From NCBI RefSeq assembly GCF_023973825.1, contig NC_090127.1:1784501-1848500 (forward strand): a stretch of 64,000 nucleotides of DNA, written 5' to 3'. The notes under the pieces were generated by a model. The model did no database searches. It was not told the origin of the DNA and saw only the letters and a list, made by a program, of their open reading frames with translations. This stretch comes from Plasmodium brasilianum (taxonomy: Eukaryota > Apicomplexa > Aconoidasida > Haemosporida > Plasmodiidae). Shown piece after piece: positions 1-10,259 of the stretch; position 1 is the first letter of the stretch; each line of letters begins with the position of its first letter. The translations under genes and the position numbers were made by a program.

Positions 1-725
1 AAGAGAAGAAAAAATTAACTCAGGAACATGCAGGATTTCATTTGATGGATGAAAAAGGTCAAATGGGTGAGGAACATAGCGAAGTTGAAGTGGAGGAGAA
101 TGACGAAAGTTTTTTCTCCATTTTTAATGAAAATGATATTCTATGCGATGAACCTAAAGATGGTACTACTAATAGAAGTGATAATAACAGTGAACAACCT
201 AGCCATTTCATAAACCCGGATGTGCTATTCAATAACATGGATGATCATGCTGACGATATTAAGAAAAAAGAAACTACTTTAAAAATGTATGAAAAAATGT
301 TTTTAACAGACACACAAGGAACTACTTATAATAGCAAGGAAGTTCCCTTAGTGAATAGCAGATTAAATAAACAACTTTGTAATATTTTAGATAATCAGAA
401 TAGTAAAATAAACGAAAATAAGTATCAAATTCTTGATGAGAAGGGAAATCGTAAGACAAAAAGTCTTTTAGAGCTAATGACCTCGAACAAACCACCAAAA
501 GTAAATTACGAAAAGGAAAAATTAATAAAATCCGCTGAACAAGTAGAAACAGAATTTATAAAAGAATACATAAACGAACAAAATAAATCTAATGAAAATG
601 ATAAAATTGGAAGAAAATTCAAAAAAAGAAAAAAAAAAATTCAAAAAATTTTGTCGAAAAAGTACGAACCAGTAGATGATCTTACCACCTTACAAGAAAA
701 ATGGAGGAACTTTTATAAAAATTGA
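1..725 (+). CDS. Conserved protein, 3' part only (5' end outside window)
   Basis: The reading frame is already open at base 3 and runs to a TGA at 723-725, so this is the C-terminal ~240 residues of a longer gene. The visible part is acidic and Asn/Ser-rich at first (runs of Glu and Asp around EVEVEEND), then becomes Lys-rich, with a dense basic cluster (KFKKRKKKIQK) about 30 residues before the end that looks like a nuclear or nucleolar localisation signal. The last residues (LQEKWRNFYKN) are not low complexity and are probably conserved. I do not recognise the family; a nucleolar or RNA-processing role is only a guess from composition. The first methionine in the window (about base 45) is not taken as the start because the frame continues upstream. 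Confidence 0.7.
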   Translation, partial: EKKKLTQEHAGFHLMDEKGQMGEEHSEVEVEENDESFFSIFNENDILCDEPKDGTTNRSDNNSEQPSHFINPDVLFNNMDDHADDIKKKETTLKMYEKMFLTDTQGTTYNSKEVPLVNSRLNKQLCNILDNQNSKINENKYQILDEKGNRKTKSLLELMTSNKPPKVNYEKEKLIKSAEQVETEFIKEYINEQNKSNENDKIGRKFKKRKKKIQKILSKKYEPVDDLTTLQEKWRNFYKN

Positions 726-1953
726 CCATATTTGGTAGCATACAATGTAGTAACGGCCATAGGTGAAGGGTGCACTATTCCCTTTAAACAAATTGGGCTT
801 AAATTTTACAACTATAATGGAAATATTTTTTCTGTTTTGTTCCTAAGTTCTTTCGTTCTTTCGTTCTTTCGCTCTTTCGCTCTTTCGCTCTTTCGCTCTT
901 TTACGCCTATGTTTATTTGTTCCTTTGTCCCTTTGTTAATTTGTTAATTTGTTAATTTTAACTTTTGATTTTTTTTCTTTTTTTTCATTCTTTTCCCCAT
1001 ATAGCTATATCCGCATGAATATATTTATCTGTGCACACATGTACACTTCAACTTTGACTTCATTCCCTTCAGCAGTTACTCTTGAAATCCTAATATTTCC
1101 TTCTTTTTTTTTTTTTTTTAACTTTTCTTAATTTTACTGCATGTGAAACTATTTGCTAAAAGAGATTAATTCGAAATATATATTGAAAAACAAAAAATAA
1201 AAATAAAAATAAAAAGTACAAAAAAATACAAAAAATGTAAGCGCAAAAAAAATAAAAATTAAAATTCTTTTAAGCTCATTTCTCTTTTAAAAAATAATTC
1301 TCATGAGAAAAGCTGAATTTTTTTGATTTCAATTTAAACTTGTTAAAACAGTTAAAAGTCAACTTATGTGGATATGATACAAAATCGGTAAATTATAAAA
1401 TTTTGCATAAATTGAAGAAATAAATATGTCATTTTAAATTATACAGGAAAAAAATAATATGGATCTGCTTTTTATTTGAATATTAGTTAATAAAACGGTC
1501 ATTTGAGGCATGTACAATTATACATATATATATATATATATATGAGTCTACATTTAAATATTTATGTATTAATATTGGTACATACTTCATGTGCATATAT
1601 AAATTTTGCCAAATTAAATGAGTCTCACTTTGTTTGATCATTTTACTCTGGAACGGCATATTCCATTATGTACTTTTTATTTTCCCGTTTTTACCTGTAT
1701 TTTGCAAATTTGTCATTTATTACGTTTTTCCTGAATTCTGTATTTAAGTAAGTAGGAATATGTGCATATAGATGTACAAACATACGAACGTACGAACATA
1801 CGTACATACATACGTACATACATATATACATACATATATACAAATATATATATTTATTTTATATAAACCATATGGCAAGAACAAAACACCACTTAGTAGG
1901 ATTTAAATAAAATTATTTGTAGGTATCTGTGTATATGAAATAAAAAAAATATA
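726..1953. other. Intergenic region with CTTTCG-type 8-bp repeats
   Basis: No gene is supported here. Bases ~849-905 carry a pyrimidine-rich tandem repeat of about 8 bp (TCTTTCGC and TCTTTCGT variants), followed at ~935-960 by an 8-bp TTGTTAAT repeat. Further on there are poly(T), a TA microsatellite near 1526-1545 and TACGTACATA repeats at ~1790-1830. This is the 3' flank of the first gene and the probable promoter of the WD40 gene that starts at 1954. Confidence 0.6.
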
Positions 1954-3486
1954 ATGTATTCCAGTAAAATTTTAAAAAATACGTATTATTTACCGTATAA
2001 ATCTAAATGTTTAAACAATGTAAATAATCGTTTGCCAAATCAGTCATATAACTTGCATTATTTTGTATTAAGCTCCTATAATCCTTTTAGCAACAATGAG
2101 ATTCACTTGATTGAGTATAACGATCAAAGTTTATCTATTAGAAATGTAGAAATATTTGACCATAATGGAGAAATTGAACAGATGGTTTGTTTAGATATGT
2201 ATGGAAATGAAGATGGAGAAAAAAAAGTACTCATATGTACTTCTGGGTTTTGCTCATCTGGTGGGAATACTAACAGGATGAATATAAACGATATGAAATA
2301 TTCCTGTTCCTTGTTCATAGGACATATAAATAATTTAGATGAAAAGGAATATAATGAAAACTACATAGAGGAGATGACGGAAAATGTTGAAAGGGAAGAG
2401 GACGATATTCGGCATATTTCGTTCGAGGATGGCCAAAAAAGAGAACAAAGACAATTGGACGAGGTGGTAGGAGTAATAGAAGCAGAAAAATCAAGGGATG
2501 CAATAGAAGCGAGGAAAGCAGTAGAAGCGTGGGATGCAGTAAAAGCGAGAGGCGTGTACGTCGATCGCAAAGTGGATACCTTGCTGGAGAAAAAAGGAAT
2601 AGAGGAGACTCATCAAAATATAAACAAGTTAGAAGAAAATCAAAATTCACACATTTCAAATGATATGAAGGAGAAAGAGATCAGGTGTGAATTAAATATT
2701 TCCTCAAGAAATAATGGAAATATAAAGAAGGTATATTTACCTGGAGAAAAAAAGAAGGTGCCGTTAAATAAGTTGTGTGATTTGAAACGTAGTAAGGAAT
2801 ATGATGGAATTAAAAATATTGCCGTAGATAATTATGAAAAAGAATTTCATAGAATAGCTATAATAGACAAATATAGTTATAATATATTTGAGAAGAATAA
2901 AAATGATATGAATTTAATACAATCAAATAATCTTAAAAAGGAATTAAATTATGGAGTATTCGATCCTCATCATGAAAATATATTAGCAGTTATAAGTGAT
3001 ATATATATATATGGTTACGATATTAAAAGTAATAAGGAAATATTTTCCGCATATACAAATCATAAGTCTAATTTAACATCCATTGATTTTAATCCTAATA
3101 TACCAAACGTTATAATATCATCATCTAATGATGGTTTTATAAAATTCTGGGATTTAAGATATTTAAAAAATTCTTTTCTTACTATTAATATTCATTCTCA
3201 TTGGGTTACTTCTCTTAATTTTAATAATTACCATGATGAATTACTTTTAACTACAAGTACGGACAATACAGTTAAATTACATAAAATAGAATACCCCAAT
3301 AATTTAAATCTACAAAAAAAGGAGACAAATTATAAGTTAATTAAAACTTATACAGATCATGAAGAATCTGTTTACAAAGGAATATGGAGCAAAACGGACG
3401 CTTGGGTTTTTGCGTCCTTATCATACGATGGAAAGTGCGTTGTGAATACCGTTCCTACTGAACAAAAATATAAAATACTCTTGTAA
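1954..3486 (+). CDS. EIPR1: WD40-repeat protein, EARP-interacting protein (EIPR1/TSSC1) homologue
   Basis: The 510-residue protein has its best-conserved part at the C-terminus: WD-type blades with HKSNLTSIDFNP, SSSNDGFIKFWDLR, HSHWVTSLNFN, STDNTVKLHKIE and HEESVYKGIWS, ending in FASLSYDGKCVVNTVP...KYKILL. That ending closely follows animal EIPR1 (from memory: FASLSYDGR, a VINRVP-type segment, then KYHILL at the terminus). In other eukaryotes EIPR1 binds the EARP/GARP tethering complexes and acts in endosome recycling and dense-core vesicle formation, so a cytosolic trafficking role is inferred. Residues ~127-260 are a charged Glu/Lys/Asp insert with no equivalent in animals, typical of Plasmodium. 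The ATG at 1954 is used because an AT-rich untranslated stretch lies just before it. No intron is needed. Confidence 0.82.
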   Translation: MYSSKILKNTYYLPYKSKCLNNVNNRLPNQSYNLHYFVLSSYNPFSNNEIHLIEYNDQSLSIRNVEIFDHNGEIEQMVCLDMYGNEDGEKKVLICTSGFCSSGGNTNRMNINDMKYSCSLFIGHINNLDEKEYNENYIEEMTENVEREEDDIRHISFEDGQKREQRQLDEVVGVIEAEKSRDAIEARKAVEAWDAVKARGVYVDRKVDTLLEKKGIEETHQNINKLEENQNSHISNDMKEKEIRCELNISSRNNGNIKKVYLPGEKKKVPLNKLCDLKRSKEYDGIKNIAVDNYEKEFHRIAIIDKYSYNIFEKNKNDMNLIQSNNLKKELNYGVFDPHHENILAVISDIYIYGYDIKSNKEIFSAYTNHKSNLTSIDFNPNIPNVIISSSNDGFIKFWDLRYLKNSFLTINIHSHWVTSLNFNNYHDELLLTTSTDNTVKLHKIEYPNNLNLQKKETNYKLIKTYTDHEESVYKGIWSKTDAWVFASLSYDGKCVVNTVPTEQKYKILL

Positions 3487-3660
3487 AAAAAAAAAGAAAA
3501 AAAATATAACAATATATGATATAATAATGTATTATATAGTATAATATTATATAATATTATATTACGTTTGCGCTTATTTGTTCATTCCAGAAGTGTTGTC
3601 CTTCGTTCATTTGATTCATTTTTTTAATTTTTTCCCGTCTTATAATGTATAAACATAATT

Positions 3661-4453
3661 ATGAAAATATGGGATAATACAACTGAATATGTAAAGGGTG
3701 CAAAGGTAACATTCACTGCATTGGACTTACCACATTAGAATATTCATACATATAATGTGGCAAGTTGTAGATACTCTGGCATTTGCGCACATATGCAAAT
3801 GTATGAATAAACGTATGTATATCCATGATAATTTTAGTTTTACTTCTATGCTGTTCAGAATTCTTAGTTGAAATTGTCCCCTCGTACATTATTTAATTCG
3901 CTTTATTATTTTATTTACCACATATTATTTTATTTATTCATATTATTATATTTTATTTTGTTTATTTATATTATTATATTTTACGTCGTTTATTTATATT
4001 ATTATATTTTACGTCGTTTATTTATATTATTATATTTTACGTCGTTTATTTATATTATTATATTTTACGTCGTTTATTTATTTTATTATATTGTACTTTA
4101 TATATCATACTTTATTTAATGCTATTCATTTTTTTTCAAGTTACTTTACAACACAATTTTGCAAAACTGGTAATAAAATTTTTATAAATTGTTCAAGCCG
4201 GAATAGCTTTCTTCTTTAGCTAAATATATTAAAAGTGATGAAGCAGAAAATTAAAAGGTACAGTTTTGTAATAAAAAATAAGATTCGTTTCAACTGCTTC
4301 GTTATCTTTTTGTGTATTTTTTTTTATTTTTTTTCTTGTGGTATTCTTAATTCTTTTACTTTTTTTTTTCGACTTAGCGTTTGTGAGAACGCAACGTTAA
4401 TGCTTACACCTGTTGAACGGCATTCATTAGAACCTATATTGGAGACGTTTTAG
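3661..4453 (+). CDS. Probable three-exon small protein (52 residues)
   Basis: Three short segments join with matching phases. Exon 1 is 3661-3705 (MKIWDNTTEYVKGAK, donor GTAACA, phase 0). Exon 2 is 4220-4257 (LNILKVMKQKIK plus AG, acceptor CTTCTTTAG, donor GTACAG, phase 2). Exon 3 is 4378-4453 (SVCENATLMLTPVERHS..., acceptor CGACTTAG, stop TAG). The joined product is soluble-looking with no membrane span; reading through intron 2 instead would give a spurious hydrophobic Phe-rich stretch. Exon 3 is richer in G+C than its surroundings, as expected of coding DNA. I do not recognise the protein. It sits between the EIPR1 gene and the NFACT gene on the same strand. Intron 1 (~514 bp) contains a 28-bp tandem repeat, so a further exon could be hidden there. 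Confidence 0.45.
3960..4071. repeat. 28-bp tandem repeat, four exact copies
   Basis: Four identical 28-bp units run head to tail (3960-3987, 3988-4015, 4016-4043, 4044-4071), each containing TATTATATTTTACGTC preceded by GTTTATTTATAT. A fifth unit is partial. The GC-bearing ACGTCG junction marks each copy. The array lies in the proposed first intron of the small gene at 3661-4453. Confidence 0.9.
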
Positions 4454-4733
4454 CAAACCAAAAAAAAATATAAAACTTTATTATTACCTTCTTTGGGCTT
4501 TTTTTATGGCTCCTTTTGTTTTTAAACGTGGCATTTTTGTTTGTTTTTACATTTGACTTCATACTGCTTCGTATTGCTTTATGTTGCTTTGTATTACTGC
4601 ATACTACTCAACTTTATTTTCATAACATTTTCTTTGTTTGAAACGCTTTTCTCCACCCTAGGTTCCCAATTAAGCTTGTCAAAATTAACTAAAATGATGG
4701 TAAATAAAACGACGTATTAATTAGCTCACCTTA

Positions 4734-7377
4734 ATGTTTCTTCAAAAAGTTAGCGAGTTGCTTATTTGTTCTCTCTTATTTGCATTATGTGTGATGAATA
4801 CATGGGTAGTAACTGTTAGTAAACGAGTTAATTTGCAACGAAAGCAGAGCTTTCACTTTATATCCCCAAGAACACATAGGAGTAAATATGTTGTTAAGAA
4901 AAAAATATTTTTTTTTAATAAAAGAAAGTTAAGTGTATCACAATGCAACGAAGAAAATAATATGGATACCATTTTCAAATATACAAAATATGGCGAAACC
5001 AATGATAATAAGTATATAAATATATTAGAAAAGAAGGCAAATGAAATTAAAAATTCTAAAAATAGTTTTAATAATTATAAGATGAAGAATAATAAATATG
5101 AGGAAGAACAAAACTGTTCCTATCAACCATTAGATTATACGACATTACATGTATTATCTTTTGAACTAAATGCATTATTACAAGACTGTGTAGTACATCA
5201 TATAACTCAAGCAGACGACAAAACGATAGTTTTACATTTAAATAAACGAGAAAAAGAATATTATTTATATATATGTTATGATAACCAGAATCCTGTAATT
5301 TCTCTTGGTTTAAAAATAAAGAAGTTATTTAATCGATTCATAGATGATGACTATGCACAAAAATTAAACCCCGTTTTGAAATATTCCATTATTTCTAATA
5401 TATATATGAAAAAAAGTTTTATAAAAATATTATGTATTGATTTTATATTAAAAAGAAAAACTCAAGAAGATATTGATATTGAAGATATATTGTCTAACAC
5501 AAGCATTAGTAGAAAAGTAACATTATTATTTGATCTACATCATAATTCTTGTATTTCTTTTGTTATTAATAAAGTAAATAATGAAATTTTAATTTCTCCC
5601 CATAATTATATAACAGAAAAAACTATAGATAAATCTTTTAAAGAAGGACATACGTATATATTCCCTACCAATGATGAATGTAAAATAATTCCGAATCATT
5701 ATGAATTTTTTTCTTCTTTTTTAAAATTGTTTAAATCAAGAAAAGAGCAAAACTTCATTTCGTCCATATTAGATCTATATGAAGGACTCAGTTATAATAT
5801 ACTTTTAAAATTTTTTGATCATTTAAATATTTCAAGTGATATAAAATTTTCAGATATAGACCCAGGCTTGCTACTAGACTTTTTTAATAATACATATATT
5901 AAATGGATTCGCTTTTTAAATTTAAAAGAAAAATGTGACACGCTCATTTTTTATCCTCATTTTGATCACACATTGAACATTTATTGTGTTGTGAAGTTTT
6001 TGACACGAAAAACTAATTATGCATTTTTGAATACCCCTGAACATAAGTACCATAGCGCCGAAACACGTAGGTTTCTTACGGCAAGTGTAACTGCAGATAT
6101 TACTGGCACAGAGGTGAAGCAATCGTTTGCAGATCAAACGGTTAACAAGAGTGGAAAGGATGAAGGAGCTTATGATTACAGAAAGGAAATGTCAAAGGAA
6201 GGATACGGCAAAGATGGTGAGGAGGAATCAGGAATGATGGATATCAAAATAGAGAGCGGCAAAATGGATGAGGCAAAAATTGAGAGCGGCAAAATGGATG
6301 ATGCAAAAATTGAGAGCAGCAAATTGGCTGATACCAAAAACAGAGAAACATACTTTGAAACAGTCATCGAACTGGTCTACTATTACTACGGAAAGTCCCT
6401 TTCTGTAAATAAATTTTACTCAACATTAAAATATTGCAAAGAATTTATTAAAAAGAAGATACCACTGTATGAAGAAATGCTGATGCAGTATAAAAGTGAA
6501 CGAGAGATATGTGAAAAGGCTTATTTGTTACATGAAAACTTAAATAAGCTGAGTGTTTTTAATCATACTATATCGAAAATGAAAGACTGGATAGACAAGA
6601 AAACTTTTGATGCATTAAAGTTAATAGAAAATGAATTAAAATTTAATTCAATAGAAGATAATAGAAAAAAATACGTAAAAAGGATGGAAGAAAAAAAACA
6701 GAAAGAAGAATTATTACAAAAAAAAATTTTAAATGTTCAACCCAATGTTATTAAAACATCTCAAAATCTTTATAAAGGCTCTCTTTTAATTAAAGTTAAT
6801 GAAACCGATTTATCTTCTCCATTTATAATAGTAGGTAGAAATAGTAAACAAAATGAAAGAATATCAACACAAATTTTAAAATTCAACGATTTGTGGTTTC
6901 ACGTACATGAACATCCAGGAGGTCATGTCATATTAAGAAATAAAAAAATTAATGGTAAAATAATTACGGCAGACCTAAATGTTGAAGATATAAACGTTGA
7001 CGATGATATTAAATATGCTGCAAATATAGCTGCCTATTTTTCCAAAGCAAGAAAGCTCGATAAAACCCTCGTCTGTTTCACCATTGGAAAGTATGTTTTA
7101 AAGGATAACACCTTAAGCGAAGGAGCGGTTGAAGTTTTGAGATACAAATTAGTATATGGCAGGTATGAATGATTTATTACATGTGTATATTCTCTATATT
7201 TCTATAGAGTACCTTTGCACATATAACCACCCCACAGGTGTGTATTCTTGCATACAAATATGCACATATTCATAATTCTCCGCTTTCCACCTTTTCAGAC
7301 CAAGCAAAGTATCAAGTGTTATAAAAGACCTCAAGGAAAGAAATAAGGAGATCGAACTTTCTAATAAAAAGAAATAG
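4734..7377 (+). CDS. NFACT (RqcH/FbpA/Rqc2-type) protein with apicoplast-style leader, two exons
   Basis: Exon 1 is 4734-7162; intron 7163-7298 (GTATGA...TTTTCAG); exon 2 is 7299-7377, giving 835 residues ending in ELSNKKK. Residues ~8-28 are hydrophobic (signal-peptide-like) followed by a basic Lys/Arg/Asn-rich stretch, the two-part pattern of apicoplast targeting. From ~137 there is an NFACT-N domain (LHVLSFELNALLQDCVV), a YEGLSYNIL segment, a helical coiled-coil middle (~545-670), and an NFACT-R/DUF814 domain (~680-805) with FNDLWFHVHEHPGGHVILR and AANIAAYFSKARK. The family binds stalled large ribosomal subunits and recruits tRNA to extend the blocked nascent chain (Rqc2/NEMF in the cytosol, RqcH in bacteria); action on organellar ribosomes is inferred. 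The Asp-Arg motif of NFACT-N is not evident. Residues ~455-540 are a degenerate low-complexity insert with IESGKMD repeats. Confidence 0.82.
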
Positions 7378-7379
7378 GA

Positions 7380-7412
<33 letters not shown>

Positions 7413-7980
7413 CTTATATTCTGCATTTCTACATAATACAGAATTATGCATTACATATTCTGTAATTTTTTTGTACAAAATATTTATTTTTTATTATAAA
7501 TTTTTATTTACGTTAATTTAAAATTTTTTGGCAGTGTTGCAAAAAGTACTTATTTGCACATTTCCCCAATATTCGCACTTCGTGATTTTTCTATTTTCTT
7601 TAATAAAAAAGTGTAAGATAATAAGAAAAAAAAAAAAAAAATTAAAAGAAAACAAAGCAATATAATGCAATGTACAGCAAAAAAGTAACAAATCAATCCA
7701 AAAATTGCAATGTAAAGCAAAAAAAAAATGACAAATAAATCCAAATGCAAAAGGGAAGCATGAAACACAAGCAGGTGTAAGAGCAAAAAAAAAAAAAAAT
7801 AATGCGAAATAGTTGGAATATAATCATCTTGTTGTGCCCCCAACATATTTAAGTATTATAAATTGCATCATCACGAGGTTTATATTAAATACAATTTAAT
7901 TTTACGATCACCGTTTTACTGAAATGCGGTGTAATATAAGAACTCCCAACAAATGAGAAGGTATTTTTATAATAATTATA
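7378..7980. other. Intergenic region
   Basis: No gene seen. It includes a ~30-base poly(T) run at about 7382-7411, further poly(A) runs near 7625-7640 and 7787-7799, and a loose repeat of a motif like GCAATGTA(CA/AA)GCAAAAAA around 7665-7725. It holds the 3' flank of the NFACT gene and the promoter of the next gene. Confidence 0.6.
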
Positions 7981-10259
7981 ATGCTATCTATTTTTTCATT
8001 CTTAAATATTATCATAATCGCTTACTTGTTTTTAAAAAATAATTTATGCATACGAAACAGCAAAAGCCAGAGCAAAAGAAAAAGTAAAAGTGTTTTTCCT
8101 GTATATACTACTATTTTAAAAGATAGGAGAGGTAACAAAATTAGTAATGTAAAAAGTGCTCATATAAAAATAATTGGATTTACACAGAACATAAAAGGAA
8201 AGACGTTTCAAAAGGGGGAGAAGAGATTCCTCATAGAAGGAAAAAAGATATACTCCGACAGAGAAAAAAAAAAAAATGGAAAAAACTTTTTGCTGAAGGT
8301 AATTTTTTCAATCCGAAACAATTTAAAAATTTATTTCCTGATGAGCCAAATAAGAAGGGAAAAACTAATTATAATGAAAATTGTCTTAATCTAGAAGAGG
8401 TAGAAAATTTAAAAGAGATATGTCCTTCTTTGTACGAGCAGTTGGAAGATTATCATAAATCAGAAGGACTAGAAGAGTTAAAAGAGGAAGAGATACCGAC
8501 AGAAAAGAGGGAAGTAAAGGAGTACGTAGCAATGGAACACAAAACAAAAGAAGAAGAAGAAGAAGTAAGTGGCACGAAGAACATTTCCGTGTATGAAGGG
8601 TTGCCACTTCTGATGATTGACGGAAAGGACTTTCAAGGATTTCCTGATAGTAGGAAGATAAAAATAAAACCCGAAATTTCTACACAATTTAGTAATTTAG
8701 ATTATGACAAATGTATCAAATCAAATAGTGAGAAGAAATATATGGGTGACTCTCAGAAGGGTTTAAGTGAAAATGTAAATAATGGCCAAATGGGAAAGGG
8801 AGAGAAAGGCGAAAATGGTCAAAATGGGGAAAACGCCATAAAAACTGTACGAAATACGGCAGATGAAAAGGGTATGTTGAATGAGTTTGAAAGGGAAGTA
8901 CAGTTAGTGTTAGGAAAAGAGGATAGAAGTACAAGTGATATACCAAAGGGTACTCCCAACTGCAGTACAACCGGAAGTACGGATTGCAGAACAGATACAC
9001 ATAGCGACGATACCAAAGGGGAAAGCTTAACAAAGGAAGAAAGGATTGCAAAATATAAAAAGTTCGGAAAACATCATCACATGGATTCTGCTTTAGGAGA
9101 TGTTCTATATGATAGGGACTACCCAGGGTACATTTATTTAAATCATGGGGAAAATTTAAAAGAGTTAGATGAAAAGAGTGAATTCGATTCGGAGTTTCCA
9201 AGTTATATAAACCCATCGAATATACATTTAAGAACAGGTCGTAAAAGAGAGGTGCAAAAAATAAGAGACAGTGGAATAAAGCAAAAAAGGAGATGGGGTT
9301 GTTCCAAAATTGAGAATGATATTAAAAGAGGAAATTGGAGATATTATGATGATATGGTAAAAGATCTTCTTGATTCAACAGATCAAGAAAAGTTAGAGGA
9401 AAATTATTATTCAAATAATTATTATCAAAGAACTCATAATAATACAGGGTTTGGAAGTTTAGACAAAGTACAAAATAATTATTTTGATGTACAATTTATA
9501 GGATCAGCTGAAACATACCCAGCAAATATATCAGTAGGTATGAATTTTATATGGCCAATTAATTTTATACCTTTATTATGTAAGCAATATACAAAAAGAT
9601 CAGGACAACCAATTAAATCGGAAATTTTCAATTTAGGAGGATTTGATTCTTTGCAATTATGGTTTTACCCTGATGGTATGAATAATTCCATTGATGGTTA
9701 CTGTGCACTGAAACTAGTTATGAAACCGGGGTCTTATTTACCTGTGAAAATTTTTTTTTTTGCTTTTAGTGAATATAATTATATTCATACGAATTCATTT
9801 TATAAAGAATCAGCTGATTATATTACGTCTTCTTTAAATTTATGCAAATGCTTATTGAAAACAAAAGTAAATTTAAAAAGAATTGAAAATAATAAGGATT
9901 ATGTTATTTTAGGACCCGCTGGGAATATTTACATTGGTGTTGGTATTTTTGATGATAACTACGATTTTGAAGAAGATTTTAAAAAATTCTATTCACTTAA
10001 TAACAAATATAAAAACAAAAAAAAAGTGAATCATAAATTTGAATATAAATATGACTGGGATGAAGGTGTTCATATCTTTGATAATTGGTTAAAAAAGCAA
10101 ACAGCCATAACAGATGATAAGAATGAGTTGTTACCAGTATATTACACACACTCCGAGTTATATGAAAATTACAAATATCAGTATATTCCTGAGAAAAATC
10201 CCTTAAAATTTTTAAACAGAAAAAAAGACAAGCATGCTTGGAATAGACATCCATTTTGA
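7981..10259 (+). CDS. Secreted conserved Plasmodium protein, frame broken at an A13 run
   Basis: Two overlapping open frames read as one protein. The first (ATG at 7981) begins with a hydrophobic leader (MLSIFSFLNIIIIAYLFL) and a basic Lys/Ser/Arg stretch resembling an organelle or secretory leader. The second is open from 8148 to the stop at 10257-10259. They join most naturally inside the A13 run at 8264-8276, where one base more or less restores the frame. An intron 8299-8399 (GTAATT...AAGAG) is a weaker alternative. The middle (~8430-9050) is charged low complexity; the C-terminal half is well ordered and presumably conserved, with QKRRWGCSKIENDIKRGNW, ETYPANISVGMNFIWP, LGGFDSLQLWFYPDGM and KNYVILGP-like segments. 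The beta-rich LQLWFYPDG...CALKLVMKPG part is faintly reminiscent of MATH/TRAF folds, but I do not assign a family. Confidence 0.6.
8264..8276 (+). other. A13 homopolymer at apparent frameshift
   Basis: Thirteen A residues separate the leader-bearing frame (…IYSDREKKK) from the downstream frame (KLFAEGNFFNPKQF…). Both flanks look coding, so either the assembly miscounts the run, the gene is frameshifted in this isolate, or slippage or splicing repairs it. Confidence 0.7.

Noticed and set aside
4235..4453. Single 72-residue frame with a Phe-rich membrane segment
   Set aside because: The hydrophobic part is intron sequence; splitting at GTACAG and CGACTTAG gives a better three-exon gene without it.
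8149..8261. An intron (GTAAAA...CGACAG) joining the two frames of the secreted protein
   Set aside because: The segment is G-rich, lacks a pyrimidine tract and reads as good protein in the first frame, so it looks like exon.
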